Source: a bacterium (GTDB lineage Bacteria; 4484-113; JAFGCY01). Taken from it: a DNA stretch of 64,000 nt. Below, piece by piece: positions 58,324 to 64,000 of the stretch (positions are counted from its first letter, which is position 1; each line of letters begins with the position of its first letter). Position numbers and translations under genes: made by a program. The DNA is taken from NCBI GenBank assembly GCA_020849855.1, contig JADZFO010000003.1, positions 34,611 to 98,610 of the forward strand, in the 5' to 3' direction. Under the pieces are notes generated by a model that was not told the origin of the DNA, ran no database searches, and saw nothing but the letters and a program-made list of their open reading frames with translations.

Positions 58324-60447
58324 GTGAGTTATACAGGTCTGCTTACGGCTGGGCTGGCCTTGTTGATCCTTGCTTTGGTCTCCTGCGGCGGACAGCCGCA
58401 GCCGCAGACCTCTGCGCCCCTGAATACGCCCACAGATGCGCCCACTGATGTGGCTGCGCCGGGTGCTGCGGGCCTACCCTCGCTGCGTGACATTGAAGAG
58501 CTGCTGCCGGCGCTGAGCGGCCGGGGGGCGAGTTACAGTCCCGCTGATCTGTACCGCGATGGCGCGGACCTGGAGGCGCTCCTGCCGAGCCAGCTTGTCA
58601 GCCCGGTGGAGAACGAGCCCTGGCTGACTTACCAGACTGTCAGCATCACAGGCGCCGGTCTGCAGGGCCGGGCCTATGCCGCCTACAGCCTGTGGCCCGG
58701 GGACTACAGCGGCGAAGCTCGCATCAGCCTCAACTGGGGCAGTGCTGTGCCTGCCGGCACGGCCCTGCTGGCCCTGGCCAACTGGCAGAGCCTGCGCTGG
58801 GAGCTGTGGCCGGTGGATGCCAGCGGCAGCGTGCTGCTGCCGGAGCTTGGCAGCTATACAGCGCCTGACGGCCGGCTGCTGCTGATCTGCATGCTGCAAA
58901 AGACCAGCCTGCGTTCGCTGCGCTGGATCCGCCTGGGCAGCCCGGCGCCAGAGCCGCAGATTACAGGCCAGCCGCTGCTGGGCCGCGTGCCCTTCACGGT
59001 GCAGTTTGACGGCAGCGCCAGCACGGACGAGGGAAGCATCGCAGAGTACCTCTGGGACCCCGAAGGCGACGGCAGCTTTGTCTCCAGCGGAACAGACGCG
59101 CAGTTTCAGTTTGAGTACACGCAGACCGGCGATTACAGCGCAGCGCTGCGCGTCGTGGATAACAGCGGGGTCTATAACACGGCCAGCACGACGGTGCAGG
59201 CACGCGATTATGTCTTCCACAGCTTTGGCGACGGCGAGCAGCAGTATGGCAGCCGGGTCCTGCCCGCCGCGGATGGCAGCCTGATCATCAGCGGGGCGAT
59301 GCGGGCCGGGGCCACCTATGCGCCCATGCTGGCGCTGACTGAGCCGCAGGCGCCGGCGGTGCAGGCCTTCATCAAGGTGCTGCCGGGGAACTTTGAGGCC
59401 CGGGACTGCGCCCTGGGGCCCGACGGAGCTGTGTATCTGTGCGGGACCCTGGTGCGCAGCGGCGGCGAGCTGAACGCCGTGCTGCAGAAGTGGAACCCCG
59501 ATGGCAGCCTGGTCTGGAGCCGCGAGTTTGGCTCCGAGCTGGACAGGGAGGCCTTCAGGGCGCTGGTCTGCAGCGCGGACAGCGTTTATGTGGCCGGCGA
59601 GATCCTGCCGGAGGGCGGCGCGCTGCAGGGCCTGCTGGCGCGGATCAGCAGCGAGGGCAGCCTGCAGTGGATCAGCGTGCTCAGCGAGCCACAAAGCAGC
59701 GTCTTTTATGACCTGGCCTGGCTGGAACCGGAGGCTAGCGGCGAAGCCGCCCTGCATGCCTGCGGCGGCTTCTTTGCCGCCGGGGACCCGCAGGCCCTGT
59801 ACTGCAGTTTTGACAACGCGGGGAACCTGCTGGCCAGCCAGAGCCTGGGGTCGGCCGCCGCGGCTGAGACTGCCTTTGGCCTGCTGGCCAGTGGCAGCGC
59901 TGCAGCAGCAGAGCTGTGCATCGCCGGGACAGGCAGCAGCAGCGGGGAGAGCTTCAGCTTTGTCTCGCGGCCGGGTGCGGGGGGCAGCCTGATCCCGCTG
60001 GCCGGCGCGGACAGCATGAACCTATGCAGCCTGATCGCGCTGAGCGGCGGAGGCCTGGGCCTTTCGATAAGCGCGCCGGACCTGGAAACCAGCCAGACCC
60101 GCAACCTGCTGCTGGGCCTGAGCAGCGCGGACTTCAGCATCAGCAGCGGGCGGGTGATGGACTTTGCCTATGGCGAGCTGATCTTCGGCGCGGACATGCT
60201 GGAGCTTAACGGAGAGCTGGCGCTGGCCGCCGGCTGCGGCGGGCCGCTGCCCCAGCCGCTGAGCATTGAGCTGGAGGCGCAGCTGCTGGCCCCGGAATGG
60301 GAAGCAGTCAGCGCCCAGGCTGAAGAGCTGGCAGGGCTGGGCGTCGGGCTGCATTCCGGCCCCGCGCTGGAGCTTGATAACGGAGCCTTCGACCGCCAGA
60401 TCCCCGGCGACAGCGACATGCTTTTTGGTCTGCTGGCGCTGCAATAG
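58324..60447 (+). CDS. PKD-domain lipoprotein with propeller-like C-terminus
   Basis: 707-residue lipoprotein. GTG 58324 was chosen because it directly begins the signal peptide (VSYTGLLTAGLALLILALVSC) and has TATACT six bases upstream; an upstream in-frame TTG is less likely. The shared N-terminal domain is very clear (LPSLRDIEELLPALSGRGASYSPADLYRDG, AYAAYSLWPGDYSGEARISLNW, ALLALANWQSLRWELW, LRSLRWIRLGSPAPEP). A PKD domain (ASTDEGSIAEYLWDPEGDGSFVSSG) follows, then VYLCGTLVRSGGELNAVLQKWNPDGSLVWSREFGSELDREAF-type repeats. It shares the plan and much sequence of the neighbour upstream and of the 45.7-kb protein. Confidence 0.87.
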   Translation: MSYTGLLTAGLALLILALVSCGGQPQPQTSAPLNTPTDAPTDVAAPGAAGLPSLRDIEELLPALSGRGASYSPADLYRDGADLEALLPSQLVSPVENEPWLTYQTVSITGAGLQGRAYAAYSLWPGDYSGEARISLNWGSAVPAGTALLALANWQSLRWELWPVDASGSVLLPELGSYTAPDGRLLLICMLQKTSLRSLRWIRLGSPAPEPQITGQPLLGRVPFTVQFDGSASTDEGSIAEYLWDPEGDGSFVSSGTDAQFQFEYTQTGDYSAALRVVDNSGVYNTASTTVQARDYVFHSFGDGEQQYGSRVLPAADGSLIISGAMRAGATYAPMLALTEPQAPAVQAFIKVLPGNFEARDCALGPDGAVYLCGTLVRSGGELNAVLQKWNPDGSLVWSREFGSELDREAFRALVCSADSVYVAGEILPEGGALQGLLARISSEGSLQWISVLSEPQSSVFYDLAWLEPEASGEAALHACGGFFAAGDPQALYCSFDNAGNLLASQSLGSAAAAETAFGLLASGSAAAAELCIAGTGSSSGESFSFVSRPGAGGSLIPLAGADSMNLCSLIALSGGGLGLSISAPDLETSQTRNLLLGLSSADFSISSGRVMDFAYGELIFGADMLELNGELALAAGCGGPLPQPLSIELEAQLLAPEWEAVSAQAEELAGLGVGLHSGPALELDNGAFDRQIPGDSDMLFGLLALQ

Positions 60448-60504
60448 TCCCTGCGGGCATGAGTCGGCGTTCAAAAGAAGGGCGCGGGTTGCCTGCGACC
60501 CAGC

Positions 60505-60678
60505 CGTCTCGCCCAAGCGCTCGCCGGCCTGGACAACGCCGGGCTAAGCCCCAAGGCCATTCCGTCTCGCGCAAGCGCTCGCCGGCCTAGGCAACGCCGG
60601 GCTAAGCCCCAAGGTCATTCCGTCTCGCGCAAGCGCTCGCCGACCTAGGCAACGCCGGGCTAAGCCCGGCAGCCATAT
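60505..60678 (+). repeat. 58-bp tandem repeat, three copies
   Basis: Copies start at 60505, 60563 and 60621. Each has CGTCTCGCGCAAGCGCTCGC, then GGCCTAGGCAACGCCGGGCTAAGCCC. The third ends in the complete hairpin GCCGGGC-TAA-GCCCGGC. The block order (TCGC-CAAG-GCTCGC, CCTxGGxxACGCCGGGC, TAAGCCCGGC) matches R1-R3 at 50-51 kb, so they belong to one repeat family. Confidence 0.8.
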
Positions 60679-60691
60679 CTAAACAAGGTAA

Positions 60692-60715
60692 AGGGCGCGG
60701 GTTGCCCCGCGCCCT
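60692..60715 (-). terminator. Probable terminator of the rpsB-tsf operon
   Basis: A 10-bp perfect stem (AGGGCGCGGG / CCCGCGCCCT) with a 4-nt loop. On the minus strand it is followed by TTTACCTTGTTT, a moderate T tract, 43 nt past the tsf stop. Confidence 0.7.
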
Positions 60716-60757
60716 GGATAGTCCAGTTAAGATGCGGACTGAAGTCCGCGCTCCCGC

Positions 60758-61657
60758 TTAGGCGCCAAGCTGGAAGCGGTGGAAGCGGGCGACGGTGATC
60801 GTGTCGCCAAGTTCCTTTTCCACGCCCTTGAGCCAGTCGCCGACCTTGAGCTTGTCGTCCATCACGAAGGGCTGCTCAAGCAGCACGTTCTCCGCGAAGA
60901 ATTTGCCCATGCGGCCCTCGACCATCTTCTCAGCGATCTCGGCGCTCTTGCCCTCGGCCTGGACCTGCTCCAGCAGGAAGGCGCGCTCCTTGGCGATCAC
61001 ATCGGCGGCGATGCTCTCGCGGCTGACGCCCTGGGGGATGCTGGCCGCGATCTGGAAACAGATGCCCTTGACGGCCTCAAGGAAGCGGGCCTCCTTGTGG
61101 GTCTCCGGCTTGCCGGTGGTGACGCAGACCAGCACGCCGATGCGGCCGGCGGTGCCGTGCAGGTAGTCACCGAGGTAGTCGTTGGGATCGTTGCTGCGCT
61201 CGATCACCACCGCGCCAAGCTGCAGGTTCTCGTGCACCTTGGCCACGGACTCGGTGATGGTCTCATGCAGGGGCTTGCCGTTCATGTCCAGCTCGCGCAC
61301 CACATCCAGCTCGACGCCGCGCAGGGCCTGGCCGGTCTGGACATCCGCGGAAAGGACAAACTTCGCCAGCTCGTCGATCAGGCTCTTGAAGTTATCGGTC
61401 GCGGCGACGAAGTCGGTCTCGCAGTGCAGGATCACCATGCTGCCGTTGCGTTCGTCATCCTTGTGGATCTTGATCAGGCCCTCGTTGGCCGCGCGGTCCG
61501 CCTTGGAAGCGGCCTTGGCCAGGCCCTTGGCGCGCAGCAGGTCCGCGGCCTTCTCCATGTCGCCATCGGCCTCGGCCAGCGCCTTCTTGCAGTCCATAAT
61601 GCCTGCGCTGGTACGCTCGCGCAGTTCCATCGCCATCTTTGCTGTAATCTCAGCCAT
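60758..61657 (-). CDS. tsf: Translation elongation factor Ts
   Basis: 299 residues. ATG 61657 was chosen because MAEITAKMAMELRERTSAGIMDCKKALAEADGDMEKAADLLRAKG is the canonical EF-Ts N-terminus and GAGGAG lies just upstream; an in-frame start 28 codons earlier adds non-family sequence. The core contains NEGLIKIHKDDERNGSMVILHCETDFVAATDNFKSL, the TDFV motif that disrupts the magnesium site of EF-Tu. It exchanges GDP on EF-Tu. Second gene of the rpsB-tsf operon (142-bp gap). Confidence 0.96.
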   Translation of the reverse strand: MAEITAKMAMELRERTSAGIMDCKKALAEADGDMEKAADLLRAKGLAKAASKADRAANEGLIKIHKDDERNGSMVILHCETDFVAATDNFKSLIDELAKFVLSADVQTGQALRGVELDVVRELDMNGKPLHETITESVAKVHENLQLGAVVIERSNDPNDYLGDYLHGTAGRIGVLVCVTTGKPETHKEARFLEAVKGICFQIAASIPQGVSRESIAADVIAKERAFLLEQVQAEGKSAEIAEKMVEGRMGKFFAENVLLEQPFVMDDKLKVGDWLKGVEKELGDTITVARFHRFQLGA

Positions 61658-61799
61658 GTCTTTCTCCTCGCCGGTCTGCTTCAACGCCGCCAGTCCGCGG
61701 TCACGCAGTGCCAGCACATCTTCAGGCTTGAACCTGCCCATGGTGTTTCAGCAGCCAGGCCGGATTGCTCCGGCCCGGCGTTTTGGACTCATGTAATAC

Positions 61800-62747
61800 C
61801 TAGGCTTCGGCGGAACCATTCAAATCGCCGTTGACCTCGGGCTCCGGGCTGGGAGCGGGGGCTTCGCCCGCCGGCTCCGCCGGGGCCATGCCGTTGGAGG
61901 CATGCGTGTCAGCAGCGCTCTCCGCCGGGGTCTCAGCCGCGCTGGCGGCAGCAGCGGCAGCGGCGGCAGCCTTGGCCTTCTTGTTGCTCTCGCCCAGCAG
62001 CGCGGCGGCGTTCTCATCCTCCGCGGTTTCGGCGGCGCGGATGAAGACGCTGTCCGGCGGCAGATAGCCGTACTTGGCCTCCATGATGCTGTCGGCCACG
62101 ATCTGGCAGAACAGACGGATGGAGCGGATGGCGTCGTCGTTGCCCGGCAGCTTGAAGTCCACGTCGTCCGGGTCGCAGTTGGTGTCGAGGATGCCGATGA
62201 TGGGGATCTTCAGGCGGCGGGCTTCCTTGACCGCGATACCTTCCTTCTTCACGTCGACGATGAAGAGCGCGTCGGGCAGGCCGTTGAGGTCTGCCAGACC
62301 GCCGAGGAACTTCTCCAGGCGGCTCATCTCGTCGTCGATGAAGCGGCGGTCCTTCTTGGTCAGCTCGTCGATCTCACCGCTGTCGCGCATCTTGCGCAGC
62401 TCGCGCAGGCGCGCGGTACGGGCGGAGATGGTCTGGCGGTTGGTCAGCAGGCCGCCCAGCCAGCGCTGGTTCACATAGGGCATGCCGCACTTGGTCGCCT
62501 CTTCCTTCACCGCATCCTGGGCCTGCTTCTTGGTGCCGACGAAGAGGATGTTCTTGCCCGCGGAGACCAGCTCGTGGACGTAGGCATGCACCTCGTCGAT
62601 CAGCTTGGTGGTCTGCTGCAGGTCAATGATGTGGATACCGTTGCGCTTGGTATAGATGTAAGGTGCCATCTTGGGGCACCACTTGCGCGTCGGGTGGCCG
62701 AAGTGAACGCCACACTCCAAAAGCTGGCGCAGCGAAATAAGAGCCAC
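61800..62747 (-). CDS. rpsB: 30S ribosomal protein S2 with long C-terminal extension
   Basis: 315 residues; typical S2 has about 230-260. GTG 62747 is preceded by AGGAGGTTGTA. S2 signatures: LLECGVHFGHPTRKWCPKMAPYIYTKRNGIHIIDLQQT, FVGTKKQAQDAVKEEA, MPYVNQRWLGGLLTN, DTNCDPDDVDFKLPGNDDAIRSIRL. From about residue 240 it has an Ala-rich, Lys then Glu/Pro-rich tail (KKAKAAAAAAAAASAAET..., EPAGEAPAPSPEPEVNG), probably disordered. Two unusual Cys (12 and 24) flank the conserved GVHFGH. Confidence 0.96.
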   Translation of the reverse strand: MALISLRQLLECGVHFGHPTRKWCPKMAPYIYTKRNGIHIIDLQQTTKLIDEVHAYVHELVSAGKNILFVGTKKQAQDAVKEEATKCGMPYVNQRWLGGLLTNRQTISARTARLRELRKMRDSGEIDELTKKDRRFIDDEMSRLEKFLGGLADLNGLPDALFIVDVKKEGIAVKEARRLKIPIIGILDTNCDPDDVDFKLPGNDDAIRSIRLFCQIVADSIMEAKYGYLPPDSVFIRAAETAEDENAAALLGESNKKAKAAAAAAAAASAAETPAESAADTHASNGMAPAEPAGEAPAPSPEPEVNGDLNGSAEA

Positions 62748-62831
62748 TACAACCTCCTGAGAGGGGATTTGATTAGCCGCCCACGGGCACCCGCGATGCG
62801 GGCGTGGCTTCGCCGGGGGAAGCGGGCGAGG

Positions 62832-62862
62832 ATTATAGCAGGCGTCGGCAGATATATGTCAA
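62832..62862 (-). promoter_or_regulatory. rpsB promoter with extended -10
   Basis: On the minus strand: TTGACA (62857-62862), 19-nt spacer, TATAAT (62832-62837), with TGC directly before TATAAT (extended -10). The long spacer is compensated by the extended -10. The leader of about 80 nt holds CCCGC-atc-GCGGG, a possible site for S2 feedback. Confidence 0.75.
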
Positions 62863-62958
62863 GCCTGCCTGCCCTGCTGCAGCCAGCATTCCTGAAGCTG
62901 CGTTCCAGTCCGAGGCGTCAGGCGTACTGATGTACGCGCCCGGTGAAGCATCCAAAGC

Positions 62959-62986
62959 CGGGGCGGGAATTCCATCCCGCCCCTAC
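62959..62986 (-). repeat. Dispersed hairpin repeat, copy 4
   Basis: CGGGGCGGGA-attcca-TCCCGCCCCTAC, the same family as the three copies at 35.0-35.5 kb. The IS element begins two bases after its end. Confidence 0.6.
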
Positions 62987-62987
62987 A

Positions 62988-64000
62988 TGTTGAGTTTCGG
63001 GAGGTTGTTCACACAGAACTCTGTGAGATGCTGAAGGTTACGAGCACAACGGCATCCGGAGGAATCCTGCGTGAACAACCAATGCAAGCATAGCAAGTTC
63101 AGTGTGCGCGAGCGGCTTCTGGCCGTGAAGCGCGTTCTAGAAGAGGGCTGGCGGGTAACTGCCGTATCCAAAGCGATCGGATCCAGCCGTCAGATCATCT
63201 ATCGCTGGATAAAGCGATTCCAGGAGTTTGGGGAGGCGGGCCTTGAGGATCGCAGCAGCCGTCCCAAGAGCTGCCCGTGGCGGCTGGACGCCCTGATTTG
63301 TCTGGCAATCCAGAGGCTGCGGCTGGACGGCCACCCTTTGCGGGTCGTGGCGGAAAGGGTCCAGCTGCTGCCTTGTACAGTCTGGCGGCAGCTGAAGCGT
63401 TGGGATCTCAACCGCCGTGCGCGTCCCGAGCGCGAAGCTGTACAGCGCTACGAGGCAGACAAGCCCGGCGAGCTCGTGCACATGGACACCAAGAAACTAC
63501 GCAGCTTCGACTGGGCCGGGCGCAAATTCATTAATGATGGCGGACGACGCCAGCGGGGAGCGGGACGGCAGTATCTGCACGTCATGGTCGACAGTCACAG
63601 CCGGATCGCCTTTGCACAGATCCTGCCGCGCGAAAATGCCGCAGCCAGTCTGGCCTTCTTCCAGGCAGCTCAGGAATTCTTCAGCAGCCTGGGGGTCTCG
63701 ATTAGCCGCCTGTTGACCGACAACGGATCAGCCTACCGCAGTAAGGCTATGGCGGCTGGGTTGCCCGAAGGCGTGAAGCACAGCTTTACCAGGGTGCGGC
63801 GACCTCAAACCAACGGCAAGGCTGAGCGCTTCATCCGGACCGCCATGGAAGAGTGGGGCTACCGCCGCTACGAAAACAGCCGCCAGCGTGATTCGATCCT
63901 GCCCCAGTGGCTGAAGTACTACAATGAAGAGCGTAGCCACAGCGGAATCGGGCATAAAGCCCCAATCTCAAGACTGTAAACAGGCTCCTGCAACTCGACA
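62988..64000 (+). mobile_element. IS481-type insertion sequence
   Basis: About 1,013 bp, one transposase gene. The left end TGTTGAGTTTCGGGAGGTTG (from 62988) matches the reverse complement of the right end, TGTCGAGTTGCAGGAGCCTG (ending at 64000), with 19 of the outermost 25 positions identical. The right terminus coincides with the window end, so target duplication cannot be checked. Confidence 0.85.
63071..63979 (+). CDS. IS481-family transposase
   Basis: 302 residues. GTG 63071 follows GGAGGAATCCTGC. N-terminal helix-turn-helix (RERLLAVKRVLEEGWRVTAVSKAIGSSRQIIYRWIKRFQEFGEAGLEDRSSRP), then an integrase-type rve core with the DDE residues in LVHMDTKKL (D), LLTDNGSAY (D) and TNGKAERFIRTAMEEW (E). 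The C-terminus HSGIGHKAPISRL is typical of IS481 transposases. The gene is full length and intact, so the element may be active. Confidence 0.94.
   Translation: MNNQCKHSKFSVRERLLAVKRVLEEGWRVTAVSKAIGSSRQIIYRWIKRFQEFGEAGLEDRSSRPKSCPWRLDALICLAIQRLRLDGHPLRVVAERVQLLPCTVWRQLKRWDLNRRARPEREAVQRYEADKPGELVHMDTKKLRSFDWAGRKFINDGGRRQRGAGRQYLHVMVDSHSRIAFAQILPRENAAASLAFFQAAQEFFSSLGVSISRLLTDNGSAYRSKAMAAGLPEGVKHSFTRVRRPQTNGKAERFIRTAMEEWGYRRYENSRQRDSILPQWLKYYNEERSHSGIGHKAPISRL

Larger units (their letters stand above)
60448..60757. other. Intergenic repeat and terminator region
   Basis: Between a plus-strand lipoprotein gene and the end of tsf. It contains the 58-bp tandem repeat and a terminator hairpin; GCGGACT-ga-AGTCCGC (60733-60750) is a further small hairpin. 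No gene seen. Confidence 0.7.

Noticed and set aside
61658..61741. 28-residue N-terminal extension of EF-Ts
   Set aside because: The canonical N-terminus MAEITAK and its ribosome site start at 61657; upstream codons are not family sequence.
1..64000. tRNA or rRNA genes
   Set aside because: No cloverleaf with a T-arm GGTTCGANTCC-type block or rRNA signature was noticed by eye; a tRNAscan-SE run would settle it.

Overview
The window is high-GC bacterial chromosome. The stop codons are standard (TGA, TAG and TAA all end intact genes) and many genes have AGGAGG-type ribosome sites. Housekeeping markers are rpsB-tsf, typA/bipA, purC, a fused ftcD, an sdhC-like cytochrome b, a PilB/GspE ATPase, a DegT-type aminotransferase and a CaCA antiporter. 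Secreted lipoproteins with PKD, dockerin-like and propeller-like repeats are abundant. No gene here fixes the phylum. The mix suggests a poorly sampled, free-living, pilus-bearing environmental lineage, possibly a metagenome-derived genome; this is inference.

Layout. 1-1.6 kb: 5' part of a dockerin-like lipoprotein that leaves the window. 1.7-2.5 kb: VOC protein. 2.6-16.6 kb: a minus-strand array of six paralogous secreted proteins (called P1-P6 here) built from one or two copies of an apparently undescribed ~350-residue module. Plus-strand nucleic-acid repair genes (EVE-domain protein, a Y-family polymerase, two AlkB-like dioxygenases) lie within and just beyond the array. Two of them share the palindromic box GTATA-C-TATAC at their promoters. 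18-28 kb: three PKD lipoproteins, an amidase and a pentapeptide-repeat protein. 28-34.4 kb: ftcD, an AhpD-like protein, a secreted protein, an aminotransferase and a membrane protein. 34.4-35.0 kb: an AhpD/peroxidase-like gene whose in-frame TGA sits exactly at the second Cys of CxxCxxxH and is followed by a hairpin with bacterial SECIS geometry, so it is probably a selenoprotein. 35-49 kb: sdhC, lipoproteins, DUF3052, CPBP protease, purC, antiporter, pilB and a Tat-like exported protein. 49.3-54.2 kb: an accessory, repeat-rich zone with multi-hairpin repeats, a polypurine tract, a 20-bp palindrome, a frameshifted SRA-like gene, an AT-richer DUF262-HNH nuclease gene, and a 42-bp tandem array that overlaps the typA stop. 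54.2-62.8 kb: typA, two PKD lipoproteins, a 58-bp tandem repeat and rpsB-tsf. 62.99-64.0 kb: an IS481-type insertion sequence with both terminal inverted repeats.

A general property is visible. Many plus-strand genes lack a ribosome site and instead carry a -10-like TANNNT hexamer ending exactly 6 nt (sometimes 5-9) before the start codon, as expected for leaderless mRNAs. Genes inside operons and most minus-strand genes have ribosome sites.
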